A DNA stretch of 14,045 bases from an uncultured Anaerotruncus sp. Lineage in GTDB: Bacteria; Bacillota; Clostridia; Oscillospirales; Ruminococcaceae. Below the pieces are notes generated by a model. It saw only the letters and a program-made list of their open reading frames with translations. It made no database searches and was not told where the DNA came from. A program made the position numbers and the translations under genes. The DNA lies in contig CAJUJI010000068.1 of assembly GCA_910586875.1 (NCBI GenBank), positions 1 through 14,045 on the forward strand, given 5' to 3'. This document shows positions 1-6,650 of the stretch, piece by piece. Position 1 is the stretch's first letter. Every line of letters starts with the position of its first letter.

Positions 1-11
1 GAGGTATTTAG

Positions 12-962
12 ATGAAAAAATTTGCATTGCTGCTTGCATTGCTACTGTTGCTCACCAGTTGCTCTGCCCGCTCTACCCCTGCAAAGGGGCCTTCTGCTTC
101 ATCGGAAAGCTCCAGCAGTGAAACAGCCTCATCCTCCACAGACGAGGAAGCAGAAAAAGCAGCTTCCGAGGCTGCTGCAAAGGAGGCGGCAGAAAAAGCA
201 GCTTCCGAAGCTGCTGCAAAGGAGGCGGCGGAAAAGGCTGCTGCCGAAGCCGCTGCAAAGGAGGCGGCGGAAAAGGCTGCTGCCGAAGCCGCTGCAAAGG
301 AGGCCGCAGAAAAGGCTGCTGCCGAAGCCGCTGCAAAGGAGGCGGCAGAAAAGACTGCTGCCGAAGCCGCTGCAAGGGAGGCCGCAGCAAAAGCTGCCGC
401 GTCTAGCCAAGAGGACGAACCTCCCGAACAAGAGCAACCCCCTGCATCTGATACGCAAGCGGATGCTCTCGAGCAACGGAAAGCAGAATCTAATCAGAAA
501 ACCTCCAGCAAGAAGCTGGTGTCCGGCACCAACTTTTTGAGCAAAACCGAAAAGAGCATCATCGACCTGACCAATGAGGAACGGGTCGCAAACGGCCTGG
601 AACCGCTGGTTTATGATATTGACCTGCATTCTGCGGCCCGTATCCGCAGCCGTGAGCTGTGCCAGGCGGATTCTTTTGCACATGCGAGGCCGGATGGACG
701 CGCATGGTCAACCGTACTGGACGAAGTGGAGCTGAATTATCAAGTAGCGGGTGAAAACCTCTCAATGACCGAGTACACAGATCCCTCCAACCGCAACAAT
801 GCAAGCGCGTCCTTCTGGGTAAATAACTGGATTAACAGCCCCAGCCATTATGAAAATATGATGAAGCCGGAATACACCCACATTGGGGTTGGCGTCTACA
901 GCATCGACAAAAACGGCAAAACCTATGCTTATGCAACCACCGAGTTTGCTAAGCTGCCATAA
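12..962 (+). CDS. CAP/SCP-domain lipoprotein with Ala/Glu/Lys helical stalk
   Basis: Predicted secreted, membrane-anchored lipoprotein of 316 aa. Residues 1-17 form a lipoprotein signal peptide ending in the lipobox LTSC, with lipidated Cys17. Residues 22-50 are Ser-rich. Residues 52-129 hold five 13-residue repeats of the type SEAAAKEAAEKAA plus a degenerate sixth, predicting a long charged alpha helix. After a Pro/Gln/Glu-rich linker, residues 175-316 form a CAP (SCP/PR-1, YkwD-like) domain. Recognisable parts are the LTNEERVANGL helix, FAHARPDG (His224), AGENLS (Glu248) and the block SPSHYENMM (His279) followed by IGVGVY. These His/Glu residues match the conserved CAP cavity. The ATG is chosen because GAGG at bases 1-4 gives 7-base spacing. 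The promoter lies outside the window. The repeat stalk may lift the domain through the cell wall. CAP proteins are extracellular and their biochemical role in bacteria is mostly unknown, so no reaction is assigned. Confidence 0.93.
   Translation: MKKFALLLALLLLLTSCSARSTPAKGPSASSESSSSETASSSTDEEAEKAASEAAAKEAAEKAASEAAAKEAAEKAAAEAAAKEAAEKAAAEAAAKEAAEKAAAEAAAKEAAEKTAAEAAAREAAAKAAASSQEDEPPEQEQPPASDTQADALEQRKAESNQKTSSKKLVSGTNFLSKTEKSIIDLTNEERVANGLEPLVYDIDLHSAARIRSRELCQADSFAHARPDGRAWSTVLDEVELNYQVAGENLSMTEYTDPSNRNNASASFWVNNWINSPSHYENMMKPEYTHIGVGVYSIDKNGKTYAYATTEFAKLP
165..398 (+). repeat. 39-bp coding tandem repeat (13-aa AEK helix units)
   Basis: Six units of 39 bp (starts 165, 204, 243, 282, 321, 360) encode the 13-residue AEK helical repeats of the CAP lipoprotein. 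The first five are near-identical, differing mostly at silent positions and at Ser/Ala and Ala/Thr. The last is degenerate. The Glu/Lys i to i+4 pattern fits a rigid single alpha helix of the EAAAK type. Near-identical tandem DNA of this kind can change copy number by replication slippage. Confidence 0.9.
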
Positions 963-976
963 CCATAAAATAAACC

Positions 977-1013
977 AAAACAGGGACAGCAAATTAGACT
1001 GTCCCTGTTTTAA
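977..1013. terminator. Bidirectional intrinsic terminator between convergent genes
   Basis: A perfect 13-bp inverted repeat (977-989 with 999-1011, 9-base loop) contains the core CAGGGACAG/CTGTCCCTG. It has A-tracts before and T-tracts after, so it reads as a terminator on both strands. It begins 14 bases after the CAP lipoprotein stop and 10 bases after the stop of the minus-strand DUF4132 gene. Confidence 0.9.
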
Positions 1014-1021
1014 TTTATTTT

Positions 1022-3631
1022 TCAATCTTCCGGTACGCCCTCCAAAATCTGCCGGTCAATCAGTCCAACCAAACTGCTGACAAAACGCGGTGGTAACTTT
1101 GCAGGGTCGCAGGCTTCCTTCTGGCTATCCACAAATCGCGCTGCATACAGCTTGATTGCACCATGATAGTCCCAATATACAGTTTCGGTCACCAGTAAAA
1201 GCCCTGCGCCGATCTCACGATCAAACAAAAATAGTTCCTCCGGTTCTTGAAGTGCTCCATAGCGGGTCACAAGCATCTGCAACCGGCTGGTCAAGGTGCT
1301 TTTTCCCTTCCAACGGATAATCCAACCGTCTTTGTTCCAGTCGGATGGTGCAAGTTGTGCAGGCATATTGAGTTGCGCAAACGGCGGCGTTACCTCGTAA
1401 TCCTCAAGCTGCTGCCTCCAGGCCGCCAGTTCCGATTCCTCCAGCTCGATAGGATGTACCAGCGAGAGCTCCGCCTGCTCTGGAAGGGTATATTCCTCCT
1501 CCTTTGCGGTATTGAGTGTGCCATCCTCCAAATATCGAAAGGTCGCCACCAATTTTTCCTGTGCATAAACGCCCCAAATCAGCCCTAACACAAATGGCCG
1601 CATCACCGGATTTTGCAAAAACAGCCGCCGCCAATCGGCCAGTGACCAACGACGTCCGGTGCGCAGTACCCGCTCGAGCTTTTTGCTTTGGGTGTTATAA
1701 ACCGCCTTGACCTGCTTTTTCAGGTCAAGGAATAGGCTCTTTGCAGCTTCTGCTTTTGCAGGGTCATCGCTAGCCCTTGCTTTTGGTAGGCTCTTGGTTT
1801 GTTTGCCCTTTTCATCCACTACCTGCATGGAAAGATCTGGCATTAGGTGAATGGTCAGCGTGCGTGCACCGTAGTCTATCTGATATTCCCCATTCTGGTC
1901 AAAGCCCAGATTGGAAACCACCTGGTCAGCCAGCGCATCCCAGGAAATTCCGCGCCGCTGTGCCGCCTTTTCAAACTCCTCCTTTGCGGCCGTCTCCACC
2001 CGCGCAAAAGCGGCGCGCGGTTTGCGGCGTTCCTCGCTGCTGGCGATGCTTTCCAGCAGCATCAGTGCCGTGCTTCCATCGTTTACCGCGATTGCACGGA
2101 TGAGAAATTCCGCGATTTCGCCGCGTTTTTGCTTTGCAAGCGCAACCGCACCTTCGTACATTTGCAGCAGCAGTGCTTGTGAAGCGCAAACACTGCATAG
2201 CGGCAGCAGCATCCTGCGCTTTGGGATACTGCCCTCATCCACCCAGAACTGATACGCCTGCTGCGCCATCCTCTGTAAATCCAGACGGTTTAAGTAAGGT
2301 AGGACCTGGTCAACAATCGGCAGACGCACGCAATATTTATGCGAAAGATATCTTGCGGCGATCAATTGCAGCACCTCTTTGGGCGCGGCTGTGGAGCCGT
2401 CTGCGAGCTGTACCATGTCAAATAGTCCCTCTGGCAACCAGGAAAGCAACTTTTGATCCTTTGGCAAAAGGTGCTGCTTACAATAGTCGAGCATCTCCTG
2501 TTGGGTGGTAAAAAGCGGCTGCGCAAGCAATTCAGGATGTCGTTCCGCCCAGTCATCTAGCAACCGCTGCACAATCTGGCCTGCTGGGGAGTCGTCCCTT
2601 TGCGGATAGGCTGCCACAATCAGATCATGCACCTGTTCCAGATTGGCCATCAGCATTTTTTCACAGAAGTTCCGCACCGATTTGGAGCGATGACCCAACA
2701 AGCCAATGAGTGGAGAAAAATCCTGAATTCCAACGACATTATACAAAAATTTTAACCAGTTTATTAACCTGCCTGCATCGGTAAACTCTCCGATGATTTC
2801 GAGCGCTTCCTGCGGCCTCTTTTGCGCAAGCTCCTTCACCAGTTTTTCCCATCTTATGGAATCATCGATAATTTCCACAATCTGCTTCAGCGGAAACGAC
2901 TTTATATATTTAAGAGTGATTTCGTCCTTCTCGGCCAGGTACATCATCATGACATTCATCCGTTTGGATTGCAACTGACGGCAGCAATCCATTAGCGCTT
3001 TGATATAGAGTTCCCTGCGTGGGTCGTAGACATCACACAGATACATCACCAAATAGGCGTTTATAAGAAGGTGCGCATTTCCCTTTTCTGCCAGCAGCGC
3101 AGAGCGCCCATCTCCCAAAAGCACATAATCCAGATGGGCAATCCGCTTATTAAAATATTTATGCCCCGCTGTCCGCATCAGCGCCCGCCACCGATAGCCA
3201 TATCGCTCAAAATCATCTTGAACGGTTGTATAATTGTCAGCTGTATCAAACAACTGCTCCATTCCATATGCAGCATCGTCAATCACTTCTTCCAGCGTAT
3301 AGCCGATACTGGTGCAGCACTCTATCAGCCGTGAGGGATTACCAAGCTGGAAATTTGCTTTGAGATGCCCATTTCCCAGGACATAACCCTCCCCCAGCCG
3401 CCATGCTACATATAAAATTCTTTTCGCAATATTGGCCGTCCCTACATTGCCTATGATCAGCTTTTCAAGCTTTTCGGTCGGCCCCAACGATTCAAACCGC
3501 GTTTCACAAACCGGCAACTCCTTACATTGGTGTTTAATATATGCTTCAGCGGACTTTTGCACCTGTGGCGGCAGACCGCTTGAGATCTCCTGCCAGATTT
3601 CCCACGCCTCTTTTATCTCCATAGCCCCCAT
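1022..3631 (-). CDS. DUF4132 domain-containing protein, HEAT-like N-terminal region
   Basis: Large protein of 869 aa with no signal peptide or membrane segment, so probably cytoplasmic. The C-terminal part, residues about 615-760, matches the DUF4132 pattern: RRWSLADWRRLF (661-671), LIWGVYAQ (684-691), LVATFRYLEDGTL (694-706), LVHPIEL (724-730) and YEVTPPFAQL (745-754). A short segment near 575-591 (LGFDQNGEY then YGAR) precedes it, as is common in this family. The N-terminal two thirds are alpha-helical with HEAT-like stretches, for example GLLGHRSKSVRNFCEKML (310-327). E. coli YehI/MolR-type relatives often carry a WGR domain, and I see none here. The function of the family is not established. 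The ATG is chosen for AAAAGGAGG at 3640-3648 with 8-base spacing, and a good promoter lies upstream. It is divergent from the DNA repair gene at 3871, but a functional link is only a guess. Confidence 0.9.
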   Translation of the reverse strand: MGAMEIKEAWEIWQEISSGLPPQVQKSAEAYIKHQCKELPVCETRFESLGPTEKLEKLIIGNVGTANIAKRILYVAWRLGEGYVLGNGHLKANFQLGNPSRLIECCTSIGYTLEEVIDDAAYGMEQLFDTADNYTTVQDDFERYGYRWRALMRTAGHKYFNKRIAHLDYVLLGDGRSALLAEKGNAHLLINAYLVMYLCDVYDPRRELYIKALMDCCRQLQSKRMNVMMMYLAEKDEITLKYIKSFPLKQIVEIIDDSIRWEKLVKELAQKRPQEALEIIGEFTDAGRLINWLKFLYNVVGIQDFSPLIGLLGHRSKSVRNFCEKMLMANLEQVHDLIVAAYPQRDDSPAGQIVQRLLDDWAERHPELLAQPLFTTQQEMLDYCKQHLLPKDQKLLSWLPEGLFDMVQLADGSTAAPKEVLQLIAARYLSHKYCVRLPIVDQVLPYLNRLDLQRMAQQAYQFWVDEGSIPKRRMLLPLCSVCASQALLLQMYEGAVALAKQKRGEIAEFLIRAIAVNDGSTALMLLESIASSEERRKPRAAFARVETAAKEEFEKAAQRRGISWDALADQVVSNLGFDQNGEYQIDYGARTLTIHLMPDLSMQVVDEKGKQTKSLPKARASDDPAKAEAAKSLFLDLKKQVKAVYNTQSKKLERVLRTGRRWSLADWRRLFLQNPVMRPFVLGLIWGVYAQEKLVATFRYLEDGTLNTAKEEEYTLPEQAELSLVHPIELEESELAAWRQQLEDYEVTPPFAQLNMPAQLAPSDWNKDGWIIRWKGKSTLTSRLQMLVTRYGALQEPEELFLFDREIGAGLLLVTETVYWDYHGAIKLYAARFVDSQKEACDPAKLPPRFVSSLVGLIDRQILEGVPED

Positions 3632-3676
3632 AAAACCAGCCTCCTTTTCTGATGCAATGAAAATTTGTTTTTTTCT

Positions 3677-3705
3677 ATTATAACATCCTTATACAGCTTA
3701 GACAA
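3677..3705 (-). promoter_or_regulatory. Sigma-A-type promoter for the DUF4132 gene
   Basis: Reading the minus strand, the -35 is TTGTCT (3700-3705), the spacer is 17 bases, and the -10 is a perfect TATAAT (3677-3682). It lies 46 bases upstream of the DUF4132 start codon and points toward it. Confidence 0.75.
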
Positions 3706-3745
3706 GCAATCTACTTCCATATTTTCCTAAAATGAGAAAACTATA

Positions 3746-3775
3746 TTGGGAAAAACAACAAATTGCCGATAGAAT
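3746..3775 (+). promoter_or_regulatory. Possible promoter for the alkD-like gene
   Basis: TTGGGA (3746-3751), 18-base spacer, TAGAAT (3770-3775) on the plus strand. Matches to consensus are four and five of six. This would give a leader of roughly 90 bases before the TTG start. It is only the best candidate visible in this AT-rich gap. Confidence 0.3.
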
Positions 3776-3870
3776 AGAATGTAGTCAATCGAAACATCAT
3801 CAAAATAAAACCGTTTTTGTAGTTTGGTAGCGATCTTGTAATCTTTTGATATTAAGGAGGTCTTCCACTT

Positions 3871-4557
3871 TTGGACACCACCATCCAACAGCAGCTTGCT
3901 GCGCTTGCAGAGCCGGAATATCAAAAATTTTCCAGTCGACTGCTCCCTGGAATTTCTAACATTTTGGGGGTGCGGTTGCCTATGCTGCGCCGGCTTGCAA
4001 AGCAAATTTCCCATGAGGATTGGCGCGTTTATCTGGCACAGGCGCAGGACACCTCCTTTGAGGAGGTTATGCTGCAAGGGCTTGTGATTGGCTGTGCTCC
4101 AATGGAGCTTTCCGAGGCTTTTGAGTGGATTAGCTGGTTTTTACCCAAAATTAACAACTGGTCTGTCTGTGACAGCTTTTGCAACAGTTTAAAAATTGCC
4201 CAGCGCTATCCAGAAGATTTTTGGCAATTCCTACTTCCCTGTCTTCGCAGTCAGCAGGAATATATTGTCCGCTTTGGTGCGGTGATGCTACTGGAATATT
4301 ACATTCACCCACAGCGGATTGAGCAGGTGCTTTATCAGCTCGAACAGGCGAAACACCCGGGGTATTATGCGCGCAAGGCGGTTGCTTGGGCGGTTTCTAT
4401 CTGTTATATCCGACTGCCTAAAGAAACCATGCCTTTTTTGCTGGAAAACCAGCTGGATGATTTTACCTATCGCAAGGCATTGCAAAAGATCATTGAATCA
4501 CAGAAAATCGATCCAGCAGCTAAAGTAAAAATTCAAGCTTTAAGGCGCCAAAAATAA
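3871..4557 (+). CDS. AlkD-type DNA alkylation repair glycosylase
   Basis: Protein of 228 aa built of HEAT-like (ALK) repeats, matching the AlkD family of DNA glycosylases. These remove N3- and N7-alkylated bases without flipping the base out of the helix. The residues known to matter in Bacillus cereus AlkD (Trp109, Asp113, Arg148, Trp187) have clear counterparts in order: Trp97 and Asp101 in NNWSVCD, Arg134 in YIVRFGAVMLL, and Trp173 in RKAVAWAVS. The numbering offsets are a constant 12-14. The N-terminus ILGVRLPMLRRLAK (31-44) is also typical. The start is TTG, chosen because AAGGAGG at 3854-3860 gives 10-base spacing and the N-terminal helix is needed. The next in-frame ATG, Met38, would cut off conserved sequence. 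It is a single-gene unit divergent from the DUF4132 gene, and I see no clear terminator after it. Several paralogous subfamilies exist, so the exact substrate range is uncertain. Confidence 0.92.
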   Translation: MDTTIQQQLAALAEPEYQKFSSRLLPGISNILGVRLPMLRRLAKQISHEDWRVYLAQAQDTSFEEVMLQGLVIGCAPMELSEAFEWISWFLPKINNWSVCDSFCNSLKIAQRYPEDFWQFLLPCLRSQQEYIVRFGAVMLLEYYIHPQRIEQVLYQLEQAKHPGYYARKAVAWAVSICYIRLPKETMPFLLENQLDDFTYRKALQKIIESQKIDPAAKVKIQALRRQK

Positions 4558-4724
4558 AACGTTCTTTAGATGCCTCAAGCCCTTTAAAGCTATGTTCTGG
4601 CGATGGAAGTAAATTGCTTTACATCCGGAAAATTGGTGCAATTCAAGCAAGCACTCTCACAGGTTACACCAAGGGGACTTTCACCCAGAAGATGAAAGCC
4701 CCCTTCCCTCAAACTGGAAGTTGT
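4558..4724. other. Intergenic gap with an imperfect palindrome
   Basis: No gene is supported here. The notable element is an inverted repeat, 4671-4683 with 4693-4705 (AAGGGGACTTTCA paired across a 9-base loop). On the minus strand all 13 positions pair, one as G-U. On the plus strand that position is an A-C mismatch. It lies 19 bases after the stop of the SUKH gene. It could act as that mRNA's 3' stem, although no T-tract follows, or it could be a copy of a dispersed intergenic repeat. Confidence 0.5.
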
Positions 4725-5504
4725 TTATTCTTCCTTGTTCGACTTGAATACTTTCAAATAGGCGGGACGGCCCTCCGCCTCCTCGCCATAGACATACAGC
4801 GTATTGGTCTCGGTATCCAGACAGGTGTGGCAGAAGCGCCCGCCGGGGAAAGGGTATGGCTCACACAACCGCTGGAAGTCTACACTGTTCCCGGAAAGGA
4901 CCTTTTGTATTTCGTCGGGGTTCTTGATCTCGTCCGGCTGAGCCCTTGGCTCCAGATTTAAAAGCAGGATGTCCAAGAGGAAAGACTGGACGGAATCGGA
5001 AAATGGAGCCCAGCTGTACACATCGTCCTGGTCGTTGTAGTACACCGCCGGGTTAGGCTGGGTCAAATCCTCCGCTTTGATGCCTGCGTACCAACAGCCC
5101 TGATTTTCGCACCAGAACAGCAGATAGTTGCCTGTAACCTCGCCCCACCGCTCTCGTGGCAGGGTACGCAGTTTCGCCAGCTCCTCATAGTCCTCTTCTC
5201 CCGGTTGGCTGAAAGACACCAAGTCCTCATCAATATGATCGTAAGAGAAGGCCAGGCGCTTCTCAAAGCGTTTGGCCTTTTTGTCAGGGACGAACATCTC
5301 ATGCAGCGCGCAGTTCAAGCTGGCCTTGCCGCAGGCGAGGTAGTATTCCCGCAGGGCATCGGGAAGCCGAATGCCTGCTGCCGTCTCATAGGAGGCAATT
5401 GTCTTTTCAGAAAATCCTGTTGCCCGTCCCTTCCCAAATCTGAACAACGGTTCTGCCCACTGAACCAGTTCAATCGGGGAAATCTGATAATGCTTTTCGC
5501 TCAT
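4725..5504 (-). CDS. SMI1/KNR4 (SUKH) family protein
   Basis: Soluble protein of 259 aa with no signal peptide. Residues about 32-180 match the SMI1/KNR4 (SUKH) pattern: the helix EKTIASYETAAGIRLPDALREYYLACG (33-59) in the first part, then YDHIDEDLVSF and NYLLFWCENQGCWYAGI, where a mid-domain strand recites bound partner-like sequence, and an aromatic segment ending WAPFSDSVQSFLLDILL. In bacteria many SUKH proteins are immunity proteins for polymorphic toxins, but others are free-standing with unknown roles. No toxin gene lies next to it, so immunity is not claimed. The ATG is chosen for AGGAGG at 5513-5518 with 8-base spacing. A promoter lies 83 bases upstream. It is a single-gene unit between unrelated neighbours, as expected for an accessory gene. 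Confidence 0.85.
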   Translation of the reverse strand: MSEKHYQISPIELVQWAEPLFRFGKGRATGFSEKTIASYETAAGIRLPDALREYYLACGKASLNCALHEMFVPDKKAKRFEKRLAFSYDHIDEDLVSFSQPGEEDYEELAKLRTLPRERWGEVTGNYLLFWCENQGCWYAGIKAEDLTQPNPAVYYNDQDDVYSWAPFSDSVQSFLLDILLLNLEPRAQPDEIKNPDEIQKVLSGNSVDFQRLCEPYPFPGGRFCHTCLDTETNTLYVYGEEAEGRPAYLKVFKSNKEE

Positions 5505-5586
5505 AACATCGTCCTCCTACTACCTCAGTCGATTCGATTTACTATGTATTAACTAAAATGTCATTTTGTTGAATTGATCCGCTCAA

Positions 5587-5615
5587 AGTATAACACAAAG
5601 CCAACCTGCGTTCAA
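5587..5615 (-). promoter_or_regulatory. Sigma-A-type promoter for the SUKH gene
   Basis: On the minus strand the -35 is TTGAAC (5610-5615), the spacer is exactly 17 bases, and the -10 is TATACT (5587-5592). This predicts a leader of about 75 bases, which contains a small AAAATG/CATTTT inverted repeat at 5555-5567. Confidence 0.7.
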
Positions 5616-5724
5616 GCCCATTTCAGAGCATTTGTTCCCACAAATGAGTCGCTAGTCATATACATATTAACTCTCATCTTTCGTTGCAGTTAGACATGGT
5701 TTCTGCATCCAATACACCTAAAAC

Positions 5725-5754
5725 AAAACGGCCGTCTAATGACGGCCGTTTTTT
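5725..5754. terminator. Intrinsic terminator after thiT
   Basis: A perfect 12-bp stem (5725-5736 with 5741-5752, loop TAAT) has a GC core ACGGCCGTC and flanking A and T runs. It abuts the thiT stop codon at 5754-5756. It could also stop plus-strand transcription because a T6 run follows on that strand. Confidence 0.9.
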
Positions 5755-6314
5755 CAGTTTGCTTTCATTTTGTCCAGTGGCAGGAATTTTAGCAGTACGC
5801 CCATAATAATGCTGGTAGTCACCATTTCACCTAGCATAATTCCCCCATTCACACCTAGAGAATAAATCCAAACCGGCGTTCCCTCTGGTGCATAAACGCC
5901 CCAAATTAAAATTCCAGACAGAAAGCTGCAAAAAAACCGGCAGAAAATGACTCCTAAGGTTGCTACAATTCCGCCCAACACCCGATTGTGTTTAAACGGA
6001 CGTGCAAACAAGCCTGCAAAGCCTAATGCCCCAAAGGCTAGCACATAATCCAACAGAATAACCAGCACAAAATTTCCAAAGCTTTGCACAGGTGGCGGAT
6101 AGAAACCTTCCACCATCTGTGCCAATGAATAGGTCACCGATGTAAAAAGTCCCCATTTTACATCATACATCAGCGCAATTAAAATAATTGGCGCCATGCT
6201 CGCAGGTGTGATCGAGCCGCCATTGGCAAGATGAAACAGCTTCATCATAGACAGCACCAATGCAAGCGCGATCATCAGTGCACTTTGGGTGAGTTTACGG
6301 GTGGTTTTGTTCAT
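5754..6314 (-). CDS. thiT: Thiamine-specific ECF transporter S component ThiT (YuaJ)
   Basis: Integral membrane protein of 186 aa with about six hydrophobic segments. As the S component it binds thiamine and works with the shared ECF module (EcfA, EcfA', EcfT), which is not in this window. Family marks are NGGSITPASMAPIILIAL (31-48), the Q(V/S)-to-LLDYVLAFGALGFAGLF region (88-103), and IWGVYAPEG to WIYSLGVNG (137-157). Trp138, Tyr151 and Asn156 sit at a constant offset of five from the thiamine-binding Trp133, Tyr146 and Asn151 that I recall for Lactococcus ThiT. The positions matching Glu84 and His125 appear here as Asp89 and Ser130, which may alter the pocket. The start is supported by AGGAGG at 6322-6327 with 7-base spacing. 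The TPP riboswitch upstream confirms thiamine regulation. The other S component considered, ThiW, fits less well. Confidence 0.93.
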   Translation of the reverse strand: MNKTTRKLTQSALMIALALVLSMMKLFHLANGGSITPASMAPIILIALMYDVKWGLFTSVTYSLAQMVEGFYPPPVQSFGNFVLVILLDYVLAFGALGFAGLFARPFKHNRVLGGIVATLGVIFCRFFCSFLSGILIWGVYAPEGTPVWIYSLGVNGGIMLGEMVTTSIIMGVLLKFLPLDKMKAN

Positions 6315-6340
6315 ACAAGCTCCTCCTCATTTGTGAAATA

Positions 6341-6370
6341 ACAAAACGCCACAGATAATCCCTGCGGCGT
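6341..6370 (-). terminator. Riboswitch expression-platform terminator
   Basis: On the minus strand a 9-bp stem (6362-6370 with 6346-6354, one G-U pair, 7-base loop) is followed by TTTTGTTATTT. It lies between the TPP aptamer and the thiT ribosome binding site. TPP binding is therefore expected to favour early transcription termination rather than block translation. Confidence 0.8.
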
Positions 6371-6389
6371 AAAAGGAGTAAATAGCACT

Positions 6390-6487
6390 ACAACTTCCTA
6401 CGCTGGCATTACCCAGATCAGGTATAAGGGTTGTGAACGGGAATACGTCCAAGCTCTCAGCCGGTTTGCCACCAGCACCCCTATTGT
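6390..6487 (-). promoter_or_regulatory. TPP riboswitch (THI element) aptamer
   Basis: The minus strand carries the conserved TPP aptamer parts in order: AGGGGTGC at the 5' side (ending at 6482), the GCTGAGAG motif (6454-6461), ACCC then CTGATCTGGGTAATGCCAGC (6402-6421), then GTAGGAAG (from about 6401). P1 closes as ACAA (6484-6487) with TTGT (6390-6393). It is followed by a terminator hairpin and then thiT, a thiamine transporter, which fits its known ligand. Confidence 0.96.
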
Positions 6488-6562
6488 GACGATTTTGTTT
6501 TAAGATAACATCTATAAAACAGCGCATCCGCTATCATTTATGGACTGCTGCTTTATTTGCTA

Positions 6563-6591
6563 ATAATACCATATCCGACACAATTTGTAAA
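6563..6591 (-). promoter_or_regulatory. Sigma-A-type promoter for the riboswitch-thiT unit
   Basis: On the minus strand: TTTACA (6586-6591), 17-base spacer, TATTAT (6563-6568), each five of six to consensus. It precedes the TPP aptamer by about 75 bases. Its -35 box overlaps the distal end of the terminator hairpin of the preceding collagen-like gene. Confidence 0.65.
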
Positions 6592-6623
6592 GGGTGCTGT
6601 CTGGAAATTAGACAGCACCCTTT
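6589..6623 (-). terminator. Terminator of the collagen-like gene
   Basis: A perfect 14-bp stem (6589-6602 with 6610-6623, 7-base loop, core GGGTGCTGTCT) lies 28 bases after the stop of the collagen-like gene. The downstream U-tract on the minus strand is short (TTTACAAATT), but the stem is long and GC-rich. Confidence 0.8.
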
Positions 6624-6650
6624 TACTCTGTAGCTTTTAAAAGATTAAGA

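Noticed and set aside
165..398. Tandem 39-bp units considered as a CRISPR-like or non-coding repeat
   Set aside because: There are no spacers, the units are directly adjacent, and they are in frame with the lipoprotein.
129..683. Minus-strand open frame opposite the CAP lipoprotein
   Set aside because: It is a shadow of the Ala/Glu/Lys repeat region, gives a low-complexity Cys/Gly/Leu protein, and has no ribosome binding site.
4614..4961. Plus-strand frame running from the intergenic palindrome into the SUKH gene
   Set aside because: It lacks an SD, shows no recognised domain and overlaps a supported gene on the other strand.
4725..5504. Toxin-immunity module reading of the SUKH gene
   Set aside because: No toxin, secretion or polymorphic repeat cassette is adjacent. 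The family alone is not enough.
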